Assembly (NCBI GenBank): GCA_945643825.1
Contig: CALZEZ010000022.1
Span: forward strand, 1 to 12,275
Origin: an uncultured Lachnospiraceae bacterium
Lineage (GTDB): Bacteria > Bacillota > Clostridia > Lachnospirales > Lachnospiraceae
Direction of reading: 5' to 3'
DNA: 12,275 nt
In this document: piece after piece, positions 1 through 7,530 of the stretch
Layout: every line of letters starts with the position of its first letter
Position numbering within the stretch: position 1 is the first letter of the stretch
The notes under the pieces: generated by a model
Seen by the model: the letters and a program-made list of their open reading frames with translations, nothing else
Databases searched by the model: none
Told to the model about the DNA's origin: nothing
Translations under genes and position numbers: made by a program

Positions 1-1
1 A

Positions 2-637
2 ACCTGGGAGGGCGAAGGCGGTGGAGTTCTTTTAAACCAGTGCCCGCATCAGATCGATCTGTTACAGTGGCTCTGTGGAATGCCGGTACGTGTGAGAGCA
101 TTCTGCCATGAGGCAAAGTGGCATAACATTGAGGTTGAGGATGATGTGACAGCTTATATGGAATTTGAGAATGGCGCAACCGGAGTCTTTGTCACGACGA
201 CTGCAGATGCACCCGGCACAAATCGTCTGGAGCTGACCTTTGAGATGGGTAAGATCGTCTGTGAGAATAATGAGCTGATTTTTGATAAGCTCGCCGTGAA
301 TGAGAGAGAATTCTGCATGACCGAGAAGGAGGGCTTTAAGAAGCCGGATATGACCAGAATCGTTGTGGAAACCGACGGTCAGAACGAACAGCACACCGGA
401 GTATTTAAAGCGTTTGCAGACAGAATACTAAATGGTGGTCCGCTGGTTGCCGATGGCAGGGAAGGAATCAAAGGTTTGACGCTGTCAAATGCTATGCATC
501 TTTCGAGCTGGCTTGACAAAACCATTGAGCTTCCGTTTGATGAAGAGCTGTTTCTTGAGGAGCTGAACAAGAGAAGAGCGCGCTCCGTTTTGAAGGAAGA
601 TACCGGCGTGGTGTTTGACACGACAGGAACCTATTAG
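2..637 (+). CDS. Gfo/Idh/MocA family oxidoreductase, C-terminal part (5' truncated by window)
   Basis: The frame is open from the window edge, so the N-terminal NAD(P)-binding Rossmann domain lies outside. What remains is the substrate-binding alpha/beta domain, beginning with a Gly-rich turn and an NQCPHQIDLLQWLCGMP segment. This is the family's characteristic stretch, with the His usually placed in the active site. A beta-strand-rich sheet follows (for example DDVTAYMEFENGATGVFVTT). The family oxidises or reduces sugars, inositols and related polyols using NAD(P). The next gene, 33 bases downstream on the same strand, is a TIM-barrel sugar isomerase/epimerase, a common partner in sugar and inositol degradation operons. 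The substrate cannot be read from the sequence. An internal ATG at 80 is not the start, because homology continues upstream of it. Confidence 0.88.
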   Translation, partial: TWEGEGGGVLLNQCPHQIDLLQWLCGMPVRVRAFCHEAKWHNIEVEDDVTAYMEFENGATGVFVTTTADAPGTNRLELTFEMGKIVCENNELIFDKLAVNEREFCMTEKEGFKKPDMTRIVVETDGQNEQHTGVFKAFADRILNGGPLVADGREGIKGLTLSNAMHLSSWLDKTIELPFDEELFLEELNKRRARSVLKEDTGVVFDTTGTY

Positions 638-670
638 TATTGCAGGAAGAAAAAGGGAGAGAACAAAAAA

Positions 671-1528
671 ATGAAGGCAGACTATAAGATCACCGGCTTT
701 GCAGATGAAATTGCAAATGAACTGACCATACAGGTGGAGGCTCTGCAGGGGCTTGGTATAAAGTATATGGAAATGCGTGGAGTGGATGGCGATAATCTGA
801 TTTTTCACAGCGATGAGAAGATTCAGGAGATTAAGAAATATCTGGATGACAATGGGATCAGACTGTCTGCGCTTGGATCACCGCTTGGCAAGATAGGTAT
901 TGGCGAGGATTTCACGCCGCATTTTGAAAGCTTTAAAAGAGCGGTTGAGGTTGCACACCGAATGGAATGTAATCGGATTAGGATGTTCAGCTTCTATATA
1001 CCGCAGGGAGAAGCACCTGAGACCTACGAGGGACAGGTGTTTGAGAGAATCGGTAGATTCGTGGATTATGCAGCTGCCAATGATGCCGTGCTTCTTCATG
1101 AGAACGAGAAGGAAATCTATGGAGAGAAGGCAAAGGAATGCCGAAAGCTTATGGATACCTTTTATGGGGAGCACTTCAAAGCGATATTTGACTTCGCAAA
1201 CTTCGTACAGGCAAGGGAGAATACACTCGAAGCCTATCAGCTGCTAAAGGATTCCATTGCCTATATTCATGTAAAGGACGCCCTGTGGGAGGATGGCAGT
1301 GTTGTTCCTGCCGGATATGGAGACGGCCATGTGGAACAGATTCTGACAGATCTGTTTGATTCCGGATTTGACGGCTTTCTCTCTTTAGAGCCGCACCTGT
1401 TTGATTTTGCAGGCTTTGCAGGGCTTGAAAAGGATGGAGTTAGCTTAAAAGGTAACTCCTCCAAGGTATTATCCGGGTTGGAGGCCTTCACCCTGGCATA
1501 TGATTCCTTAAGGAAAATTTTGAAATAG
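671..1528 (+). CDS. sugar phosphate isomerase/epimerase-like TIM-barrel protein
   Basis: A 285-residue protein of the xylose isomerase-like / AP endonuclease 2 TIM-barrel superfamily, of normal length. Candidate metal ligands fall at the usual strand ends: E144 in LLHENE, D174 in IFDFANF, H200 in YIHVKDA and E240 in LSLEPHL. The members are metal-dependent cytosolic enzymes that isomerise or epimerise keto-sugars or dehydrate inosose-type compounds. The ATG is preceded by an AGGGAGAG ribosome binding site. The gene follows the Gfo/Idh/MocA oxidoreductase closely and is the last of this operon, since a strong hairpin terminator begins 14 bases after its stop. The pair suggests catabolism of a sugar or cyclitol taken up by genes upstream of the window. 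The exact reaction is unknown. Confidence 0.85.
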   Translation: MKADYKITGFADEIANELTIQVEALQGLGIKYMEMRGVDGDNLIFHSDEKIQEIKKYLDDNGIRLSALGSPLGKIGIGEDFTPHFESFKRAVEVAHRMECNRIRMFSFYIPQGEAPETYEGQVFERIGRFVDYAAANDAVLLHENEKEIYGEKAKECRKLMDTFYGEHFKAIFDFANFVQARENTLEAYQLLKDSIAYIHVKDALWEDGSVVPAGYGDGHVEQILTDLFDSGFDGFLSLEPHLFDFAGFAGLEKDGVSLKGNSSKVLSGLEAFTLAYDSLRKILK

Positions 1529-1541
1529 TTTTTACGAAAGT

Positions 1542-1571
1542 GAGCGGATGCACCGGCATCCGCTCTTTTTA
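1542..1571 (+). terminator. rho-independent terminator of the sugar operon
   Basis: A perfect 10-bp stem (GAGCGGATGC / GCATCCGCTC) with a four-base ACCG loop is followed directly by TTTTTAA. It lies between the isomerase stop and the promoter of the next unit, so it separates the two operons. Confidence 0.93.
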
Positions 1572-1603
1572 ATAATTTTTGTCTATTCAGAACAATTTTG
1601 ACA

Positions 1604-1612
1604 TGCTATACT
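1604..1612 (+). promoter_or_regulatory. extended -10 promoter (TGCTATACT)
   Basis: A TGn extension precedes a TATACT -10 box (TATAAT with one mismatch). The best-spaced -35 candidate, at about 1584-1589 (TATTCA), is poor, which fits an extended -10 promoter. A TTGACA at 1598-1603 is too close to serve this -10. The predicted start is near 1619, leaving a leader of about 20 bases before the Dabb gene. It would drive the Dabb, C_GCAxxG, proS and ABC-F genes. Confidence 0.5.
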
Positions 1613-1640
1613 GTAAAGAAAAAAACAGGCAGGTAAAAAA

Positions 1641-1949
1641 ATGGTAAAGCATATAATTTTGTGGACATTAAAGGAACAGTATGCCGGTGAACAGGCAGAA
1701 GAGATAAAGAAAGGCATCAAGGAAGGATTAGAAAGCTTACAGGGAAAGATTCCGGGGCTTTTGGAAATAAAGGTGCATATTCAGGGGCTTTCCAGCTCAA
1801 ATGCAGATTTAATGCTCGATTCCTCCTTTGAGGACGTGGCGGCACTAAAAGGGTATGCAGTTCATCCCGAGCATGTGGCGGTTGCAGATGGGAAGGTAAG
1901 ACCCTTTACAGCAACCAGAGTATGCATGGATTATGAGATAAATGAGTAG
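1641..1949 (+). CDS. Dabb (stress-responsive A/B barrel) domain protein
   Basis: A 102-residue protein that is almost entirely one Dabb ferredoxin-like barrel. It begins with the hallmark MVKHIILWTLK strand and ends with HPEHVAVADGKVRPF..TRVCMDYE. The conserved His-Pro-xH motif and the C-terminal strand are present. Such proteins form dimeric barrels; some are enzymes acting on small hydrophobic or polyketide substrates, but most bacterial stand-alone members have no known function. The ATG is preceded by a modest AGGCAGG ribosome binding site. It is first in a + strand unit; the following gene begins 11 bases after its stop, which suggests co-transcription and possibly coupling. Confidence 0.87.
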   Translation: MVKHIILWTLKEQYAGEQAEEIKKGIKEGLESLQGKIPGLLEIKVHIQGLSSSNADLMLDSSFEDVAALKGYAVHPEHVAVADGKVRPFTATRVCMDYEINE

Positions 1950-1960
1950 GAGGAAGCCCG

Positions 1961-2362
1961 ATGTTAAAGGATCTTTTGGGAAAATACTATTTTGAGGGAA
2001 ACTATAACTGTGCGGAGTCTATTTTGAGAGCAGGCAATGAGTATTATAACCTGGGTTTGCATGACAGGGATATGATTATGGTGGCAGCCTATGGCGCCGG
2101 AATCCAGAGTGGAAATACCTGCGGTGCGGTTCTTGCCGGTGCCGCTATTTTGTCAATGAAGTATGTAGAGGCAAAAGCACACGAATCTGCTGATATTCGT
2201 CCGGTTGTTGTGAATTTGATGAGAAAGTTCAATCAGAAATATGGTTCTGTTTTGTGTAAGGACATCAAGCCGCAATCCTTTAAACCGGAATACCGCTGTC
2301 AGAAGACGATTGAAGCAGCCTGTGACATTTTGGAAGAAGTGATTGCAGAGTATGAGGAATAA
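1961..2362 (+). CDS. C_GCAxxG_C_C family protein (putative redox or metal-binding)
   Basis: A 133-residue small cytosolic protein with the spaced cysteines that define this family: C17 in NYNCAES, C54 in NTCGAVLAG, C99 in LCKDI, and C113 and C121 near the C-terminus. The all-helical family is widespread in anaerobes. The cysteine pattern suggests metal or cluster binding, or a redox-active thiol, but no activity is established. The start is well placed, with AGGAGG overlapping and following the stop of the Dabb gene. About 30 bases separate it from proS. The length is typical and nothing looks broken. Confidence 0.87.
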   Translation: MLKDLLGKYYFEGNYNCAESILRAGNEYYNLGLHDRDMIMVAAYGAGIQSGNTCGAVLAGAAILSMKYVEAKAHESADIRPVVVNLMRKFNQKYGSVLCKDIKPQSFKPEYRCQKTIEAACDILEEVIAEYEE

Positions 2363-2392
2363 AGAACCAGAGAAAGAAAAGAGGATTTGAAG

Positions 2393-4117
2393 ATGAAAGT
2401 AAGCAGATTAGTGGGGGATCGGTTTAAGGAGAGACCATCCGATTGTGTGATTGACAGTCACGCTTTTAGTGTAAGAGGCGGTTACATGAAATATGTAGCC
2501 AACGGAATCTATTCTCTCTATCCGCCGATGCGAAGAATCACACAGAAGATAGAGAAGATCATCCGTGAGGAGATGGATGCGATTGATGGACAGGAGGTTC
2601 TGTTCCCGGTAGCACTTCCGGCCTCTCTCTGGGAAGAATCCGGCAGATTTACGAGTGTGGGAGATGAGCTACTTCGTTTTGAGGACAGATGGGGCAGTCC
2701 AATGGTGCTTGGCATGACACATGAGGAGGCTGCGGTTCATCTGGTAAGAGAGTATGGTAATTCGTATGCCAAATATCCGTTCATGATCTATCAGATACAG
2801 ACCAAATTCCGTGACGAGGCGAGACCCCGTGCGGGACTCATCCGTGTGCGTGAATTTACGATGAAGGACGCCTATTCCTTCCACACTTCACAGGAGGATC
2901 TCGAAGTATATTATGAGAGATGCTTTGAGGCATATCACAAGATTTTCCGCAGAGCCGGTGTGCCTGAGGTGATTGCAGTAAAATCGGATTCCGGAATGAT
3001 GGGGGGTAATGTCTCCCATGAATATATGCTTCTTGCGGATGCGGGAGAGGATTCGATTGTTTTATGCGAGTCTTGCGGCTACAGCGCCAACATGGAGGCT
3101 GCTGAGAATATAGTGGAGAATGCGGCAGGGGAGCCGGAGGCACTTCAGAAGATTCTGACACCGGAGTGTAAGACGATTGAGGAGGTATGCAGCTTCCTTG
3201 GAAGTAGCGTCGAGAAATCCTGCAAGGCAGTGATGTTCCAGAAGAATCTGACCGACGAATATGTGGTAGTATTTTTACGCGGTGATTACGAGGTGAATGA
3301 GACGAAGCTTACCAACTACCTTGGTGAGAAGGTTCATCCGGCTGTCGTAACGCCGGAGTGCGGCCTGGTTGCCGGCTTCTGTGGTCCATATAAGCAGGAG
3401 GCAGCCTGTCAGATTATCTATGACAAATCCCTGATGGGTATCGAAAGCCTTTGTGCCGGTGCGAATGAAGAAAATTATCACTATGTCGGACTCAATATCA
3501 AGCGCGACATCGGAGATGTGGAGTATGTGGATGTTGCCAAGATTCAAACGGGTGGAATCTGCCCCTGCTGTGGCAAGAAGACCATAAACGTAAAGCGTGG
3601 TATCGAGGTGGGTAATATCTTCCAGCTTGGCACCAAATATAGTAAGGCAATGGGAATGACTTACACAGACGAGGACGGAAGTATTAAAACACCGATTATG
3701 GGCTGTTATGGAATTGGTGTCGGTCGTCTGGCCGCTTCGGTATGCGAGGCAAAGCACGATGACTATGGCCCGATCTGGCCGATTTCGATTGCACCGTGGC
3801 AGGTTCATGTCTGCTGTATGAGAGCAGACAAGGAGGACTGCAGGGTGGCAGCGGATGCTATTTATGAGAAGCTGCAGGATGCAGGGGTAGAAGTGATTTA
3901 TGATGACCGTAAGGTCAGCGCCGGTGTTATGTTTGCCGATGCAGATCTGCTTGGCGTACCGGTTCGTATTAATGTTGGACCCAAGAACTTAGCGGAAGGC
4001 AAAGTGGAGCTTCGCACCAGAGACAAGCGATTCTCCGAGATTATTTCCGTCGAGGAGGTTCTTCCTAAAGTACAGGGTATGATTCAGACACTTTTTGAGG
4101 AACTGAATAAGAAATAG
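2393..4117 (+). CDS. proS: proline--tRNA ligase (bacterial-type, with editing domain)
   Basis: This 574-residue class II synthetase charges tRNA-Pro with proline in the cytosol. Motif 1 lies in the VLFPVALPASLWEESGRF region. Motif 2 is FRDEARPR at 139-146, followed by FTMKDAYSF. Motif 3 is MGCYGIGVGR, with its glycine-rich core at 440-445. Between motifs 2 and 3 is the insertion characteristic of bacterial-type enzymes (about 225-390), which edits mischarged alanine. It is flanked by cysteine pairs C225/C228 and C390/C393 that may bind zinc. The C-terminal anticodon-binding domain (about 460-574) contains VIYDDRKVSAGVMFADADLLGVP. The ATG at 2393 is preferred over an in-frame TTG at 2387 because GAGG at 2381-2384 sits 8 bases from the ATG but only 2 from the TTG. 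I see no T-box leader. The ABC-F gene starts 10 bases after the stop. Confidence 0.96.
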   Translation: MKVSRLVGDRFKERPSDCVIDSHAFSVRGGYMKYVANGIYSLYPPMRRITQKIEKIIREEMDAIDGQEVLFPVALPASLWEESGRFTSVGDELLRFEDRWGSPMVLGMTHEEAAVHLVREYGNSYAKYPFMIYQIQTKFRDEARPRAGLIRVREFTMKDAYSFHTSQEDLEVYYERCFEAYHKIFRRAGVPEVIAVKSDSGMMGGNVSHEYMLLADAGEDSIVLCESCGYSANMEAAENIVENAAGEPEALQKILTPECKTIEEVCSFLGSSVEKSCKAVMFQKNLTDEYVVVFLRGDYEVNETKLTNYLGEKVHPAVVTPECGLVAGFCGPYKQEAACQIIYDKSLMGIESLCAGANEENYHYVGLNIKRDIGDVEYVDVAKIQTGGICPCCGKKTINVKRGIEVGNIFQLGTKYSKAMGMTYTDEDGSIKTPIMGCYGIGVGRLAASVCEAKHDDYGPIWPISIAPWQVHVCCMRADKEDCRVAADAIYEKLQDAGVEVIYDDRKVSAGVMFADADLLGVPVRINVGPKNLAEGKVELRTRDKRFSEIISVEEVLPKVQGMIQTLFEELNKK

Positions 4118-4127
4118 GTAATAAAAT

Positions 4128-6080
4128 ATGAGATATCAGATTAGACATGCACTGGTGCAGTTTGCTGCGGATACCATACTCGAGGATGTTAACTTCGAGG
4201 TGCATGATAAGGAAAAAATAGCGGTTGTCGGGCGAAACGGCTGCGGCAAGACGACACTGCTTAAGCTGATTGCCGGGGATATCACGATGAGCAATCTCGA
4301 CAGCGATGAGGAGTGTGGTATTACAATGGCGGGGAAGCAGGAAATTGGGTTTCTTCGCCAGATTAGCTTTGAGGACGGCACCGTTACGGTGGAGGATGAG
4401 ATTAAGAAGGCCTTTTCCAGGGTGTTTGCGTGTGAAGCGCGTATGGAGGAAATTACCGGGCAGATGAATGAAAGCAGCGATCCGAAGCTGATGTATGAGT
4501 ATGATGCGCTGCAAAGACAGATGGAAGCACTTCACGGCTACACCTGGAAGACAGATATGGAGATTATGTTCCAGCAGTTTGGATTTGCGCTGACGGACTT
4601 GAAGCGTCCCATAGGGAGCTTCTCGGGCGGACAGCAGACCAAGGTGGCTTTTATTAAGCTACTTCTAAGCAGACCGGACATCATGCTTCTTGACGAGCCG
4701 ACGAACCATCTGGATTTGCCAACGATTGAGTGGTTAGAGGATTACATTAAATCTTATGATAAAGCGGTTGTCATAGTATCGCATGACCGCATGTTTTTGG
4801 ATCGAATCATCGATGTGACTTATGAGATCGAGTATCATAGAATCAAACGCTATCCCGGAAATTATTCTGCCTTTATGCGGTTAAAGGAAGAAAATCTGGC
4901 AAAGCAGCAGAAGGATTATGAACTGCAACAGAAGGAGATTCAGAGACTCACAGAATGGATTGAAAAATGGAAGAATACACCGACCAAGGTGGCAGCGACC
5001 CGCTCCAAACGGATGGCAATCGAGCATATGGTCAAGGTGGAAAAGCCGAGACGCTTTGATGTAAAAAGCTTTCATGCAATGTTTGAGCCGCGAATTGAGA
5101 GTTATACGGAAGTGCTCACTGCAAGAAAGCTTAAGATTGGTTATGACGAGGTGCTTGGCGAGGTCAGCTTTCGATTGGAAAAGGGGCAGCGGCTTGCGAT
5201 TCTTGGAGAAAATGGCAAAGGAAAATCGACTCTCTTAAAAACACTGGTGGAGCGTATCAAACCGCTTGGCGGAAGCTTTACGATTGGCACGAATGTCGAG
5301 ATCGGTTACTTTGACCAACAGGAAGCCGTCGTGAATAATGCAGATCCGGAGCAGACGGTGCTTATGAATTTCTGGGATACCTATCCGGATCTTCTCAGAG
5401 AGGACGTGCGAAGTGCCCTTGGGGCTTTCCTGTTTTCGGGGGAAGATGTGGAAAAGAAGATGGGACAGCTTTCCGGTGGAGAGAAGGTTCGTCTTGCGCT
5501 GTGCAAAATGTTTTATACAAGACCCAACCTTTTGATTCTGGACGAGCCCACCAACCATATGGATATGGTTGGGAAAGAAGCACTCGAGCAGATGTTAAAG
5601 GAATACAGCGGAACGGTGCTGTTTGTGTCCCATGACAGATACTTTATCAAACAGATTGCCACCGGTGTGCTGGAGTTCGATAAAGAGGAAGTCAGACAAT
5701 ACGAGGGTGGCTACGAAGCATATCTGGAGGAAAAAAGAAAACGGGAAGCCGGCATCATCCGAAACGATTTTTCAAAGAAAAGGGAGGAGACGAAAGCGCC
5801 AACCCTAGAGGATGTTTTTGACAAGAAGGCCTATTATAATCCCGGCAAGATAAAGTCACGTTTGATAAAACAACTGGAAAAATATGAGAGACAGTTAGCA
5901 GAAAGTGAAGAGAAAGCAGGTGAGCTGAAGCTGAAGCTTATGGATCCCTCGCTTGGAACGGACTATGAAAAGCTCATGGAGCTTCAAAGAGAGTTAGAGG
6001 AGCAGGAGCATCTGCAGGAAACCCTGCTGGAGCGTATGGTGGAGACAGAAAAAGAATTAGAGGAGTGTGAACTCCTCTAA
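4128..6080 (+). CDS. ABC-F family ATPase (ribosome-associated type, YdiF-like)
   Basis: A 650-residue protein with two ABC ATPase cassettes in one chain and no membrane segments, the ABC-F layout. Cassette 1: Walker A GRNGCGKT at 35-42, signature SGGQQ at 166-170, Walker B with D189 and catalytic E190. Cassette 2: Walker A GENGKGKS at 360-367, signature SGGE at 449-452, Walker B with D472 and E473. Both DEPTNH motifs are intact. A charged coiled-coil linker between cassettes (about 240-300) is the region that, in studied ABC-F proteins, reaches into the ribosomal E site. A C-terminal coiled coil (about 570-650) follows. Members relieve translational stalls or protect ribosomes from antibiotics; sequence alone does not show which applies here. 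The weak AGGT ribosome binding site overlaps the proS stop region. The last eight codons form the terminator hairpin of the opposing operon. Confidence 0.93.
   Translation: MRYQIRHALVQFAADTILEDVNFEVHDKEKIAVVGRNGCGKTTLLKLIAGDITMSNLDSDEECGITMAGKQEIGFLRQISFEDGTVTVEDEIKKAFSRVFACEARMEEITGQMNESSDPKLMYEYDALQRQMEALHGYTWKTDMEIMFQQFGFALTDLKRPIGSFSGGQQTKVAFIKLLLSRPDIMLLDEPTNHLDLPTIEWLEDYIKSYDKAVVIVSHDRMFLDRIIDVTYEIEYHRIKRYPGNYSAFMRLKEENLAKQQKDYELQQKEIQRLTEWIEKWKNTPTKVAATRSKRMAIEHMVKVEKPRRFDVKSFHAMFEPRIESYTEVLTARKLKIGYDEVLGEVSFRLEKGQRLAILGENGKGKSTLLKTLVERIKPLGGSFTIGTNVEIGYFDQQEAVVNNADPEQTVLMNFWDTYPDLLREDVRSALGAFLFSGEDVEKKMGQLSGGEKVRLALCKMFYTRPNLLILDEPTNHMDMVGKEALEQMLKEYSGTVLFVSHDRYFIKQIATGVLEFDKEEVRQYEGGYEAYLEEKRKREAGIIRNDFSKKREETKAPTLEDVFDKKAYYNPGKIKSRLIKQLEKYERQLAESEEKAGELKLKLMDPSLGTDYEKLMELQRELEEQEHLQETLLERMVETEKELEECELL
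6057..6080 (-). terminator. terminator hairpin inside the ABC-F 3' end, serving the - strand operon
   Basis: A perfect 10-bp inverted repeat (TTAGAGGAGT / ACTCCTCTAA) has a four-base loop, GTGA on the + strand. On the - strand it is followed by TTCTTTTTCTG, a good U-tract, so it should end the SH3b/kinase operon. On the + strand only TCTTACTC follows, so ABC-F termination would be weaker. The hairpin's last three bases are the ABC-F stop codon. Confidence 0.78.
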
Positions 6081-6082
6081 TC

Positions 6083-6544
6083 TTACTCAATCTCAGTCAG
6101 TTTTAAATACTCCTTAAAGACGTAGCCTTCCAGAGCTTCGTGCTTTAAATAAACCCATTCCTCTCCGATGGAAATGACCTCACCGGAATCACCGGGGAGA
6201 AGGAAACCGATAATTTCGTCTTCCAGAGAGGGACCCTTTCGGATGTGAAGCTTTTTGGAACGTTGAATCGCAGTATAGGTATACTGCGGTTCCTTTTTTT
6301 CTTCGGGCACTTCTTCGGATGCTTCGGCGGGAGCCTCCGGCTGGGGAGTTGGCTGTGACACAACCTCTTCCGGCTCTGTGACTTTTTCCGGAATGCTCTC
6401 CGGAGCGGAAAGGACCGCCTCTTTGGATGCAATATCAATAGAAAATGACGGGAGAATTCCCGGATTTTTCATGATGCAGAGAGCTCCGATACCTACGATC
6501 ACATAGAGAGACAGCATAATAAGATAGGCAACTTTTCTGTTCAT
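6083..6544 (-). CDS. membrane-anchored SH3b-domain protein
   Basis: A 153-residue protein with one N-terminal hydrophobic segment (about 5-25) and no clear signal-peptidase site, so it is probably an anchored, extracytoplasmic protein. A Pro/Glu-rich spacer (about 45-88) is typical of wall-crossing regions. The C-terminal bacterial SH3 domain (about 90-150) has LHIRKGPS, GFLLPGDSGEV and EGYVFKEYL. Such domains usually bind peptidoglycan or other wall components. The ATG at 6544 is chosen over an in-frame GTG at 6550 because the GGAGGT ribosome binding site overlaps that GTG and is correctly spaced for the ATG. The gene begins 9 bases after the kinase stop, so it is the last gene of the - strand operon. 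It ends 2 bp from the convergent ABC-F stop. Confidence 0.85.
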   Translation of the reverse strand: MNRKVAYLIMLSLYVIVGIGALCIMKNPGILPSFSIDIASKEAVLSAPESIPEKVTEPEEVVSQPTPQPEAPAEASEEVPEEKKEPQYTYTAIQRSKKLHIRKGPSLEDEIIGFLLPGDSGEVISIGEEWVYLKHEALEGYVFKEYLKLTEIE

Positions 6545-6553
6545 GGGCACCTC

Positions 6554-7456
6554 CTAACGGCTGCTGGTCGGCAGCTGGATATAGATTCCCATTCCCTTAC
6601 CACTCTCGCTTTTTGCGTAGATGGTTCCACCGTAATATTCAACGATTGCCTTGGCCTGGGTTAATCCGAGACCGTTGCCGCTGACACGGTTAGAACCCTG
6701 ATAATTGAGCTCAAAGATATGAGCGGTCTCCGGAAGGGGAAGTCCCTCGCCATTATCCTTTAAAACAATGAAGAGATCCTCTCCGATATTGGAGATGGTG
6801 ATAACGAGACTTCCGTTGCGGTTCATGTATTTGATGGAATTATCGATAATATTTCGAAACAGGATGCGGATATAGGAAGCATCTGCATGTACCATCAGGG
6901 AATCGTTGGCGCTGGAAAGAAGAAGCGAAATCCCGGCGGCCAGACTGTAGGAGTTCATCTCCTCGATGACCTTTCTGGCACAGGCAATGATATCCAGATC
7001 AATCGGCTCCTCCTTTGGCGGAAGCAGATGATTGAGATTCTGTTCTTCTGCCTGTGATTTCATGTCGCGTTCCTTTGAAAGGGCTTCCGAAAGTGATGCA
7101 AGCTGGCTTCTCATGTCGCTTAGAGTGGCTGAGGACTGCTCTTTGTCGATGATAAGCTGATCACGTTCCTGCTTGAGTGCTGCGATTTCTTCCGCATAGT
7201 CCGGAAGCTGCTGCAGCTCGTCGGCAAGCTTCTTAGAAGCATTTTCCGTGCTCTGGAGAGCAAAGCTTGTAATCTTTGCATGACTGACCAATAAGGTGAT
7301 AATAGACAGACAGCTGAAAAAAAGAAAAAATACAAGGAAAAGATTACGATCATTCTGAATGACAAAATAAAGTGTTCCGAGATAGCATAGGAACAGAAGG
7401 ATAAACAGAATAATTTCCAAAACCGACAGCTTATTTGCTGAGAATGCCTTTTTCAT
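6554..7456 (-). CDS. membrane histidine-kinase-like ATPase lacking a recognisable H-box
   Basis: With the start chosen here, a 300-residue protein. Two hydrophobic segments (about 12-33 and 39-58) form a membrane hairpin with almost no extracellular loop. A long charged coiled coil follows (about 70-145). The C-terminus is a complete HATPase_c domain: N-box with N206 in NIIDNSIKYMNRNG, G1 DNGEG at 234-238, ELNYQGSN, and a GNGLGL lid. Between coiled coil and ATPase domain I find no HisKA-type H-E/D-x-R-x-P box; the only nearby His is in NHLLPPKEE. It may be a pseudokinase, may signal without its own phospho-His, or may use an unknown His. ATG 7456 is preferred because of an AAAGGGA ribosome binding site and a sigma-A-like promoter upstream. 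An in-frame GTG at 7534, overlapping the previous stop, would add 26 residues. The catalytic domain is paralogous to that of the kinase at 9444-10232. Confidence 0.85.
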   Translation of the reverse strand: MKKAFSANKLSVLEIILFILLFLCYLGTLYFVIQNDRNLFLVFFLFFSCLSIITLLVSHAKITSFALQSTENASKKLADELQQLPDYAEEIAALKQERDQLIIDKEQSSATLSDMRSQLASLSEALSKERDMKSQAEEQNLNHLLPPKEEPIDLDIIACARKVIEEMNSYSLAAGISLLLSSANDSLMVHADASYIRILFRNIIDNSIKYMNRNGSLVITISNIGEDLFIVLKDNGEGLPLPETAHIFELNYQGSNRVSGNGLGLTQAKAIVEYYGGTIYAKSESGKGMGIYIQLPTSSR

Positions 7457-7495
7457 GAGAGTTCCCTTTCTCGCATTTTGCGAAATCCTAAAAAA

Positions 7496-7524
7496 AGTGT
7501 AAAATAAAAACAGAATATCGTCAA
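7496..7524 (-). promoter_or_regulatory. internal promoter for the - strand kinase gene
   Basis: Read on the - strand, TTGACG (7524-7519), a 17-bp spacer and TACACT (7501-7496) make a good sigma-A-like promoter in an A/T-rich stretch just after the LytTR-PAS stop. The predicted start is near 7489, with a leader of about 33 bases to ATG 7456. It would allow the kinase and SH3b genes to be expressed without the regulator. Confidence 0.6.
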
Positions 7525-7530
7525 GATAAT

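Noticed and set aside
2387..2392. TTG start for proS two codons upstream of the ATG
   Set aside because: The GAGG ribosome binding site is only 2 bases from the TTG but 8 from ATG 2393.
2340..2395. T-box or other riboswitch leader before proS
   Set aside because: Only about 30 bases separate it from the preceding gene, with no T-box sequence or hairpin pair.
3275..3808. 177-codon open frame on the - strand inside proS
   Set aside because: It lies wholly opposite conserved proS motifs and has no recognisable domain or operon context; it is a shadow of codon bias.
4065..4535. 156-codon open frame on the - strand across the proS/ABC-F junction
   Set aside because: It is antisense to two well-supported genes, with no domain signature.
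6545..6550. GTG start for the SH3b gene
   Set aside because: The GTG overlaps the GGAGGT ribosome binding site, which is correctly spaced for the ATG at 6544.
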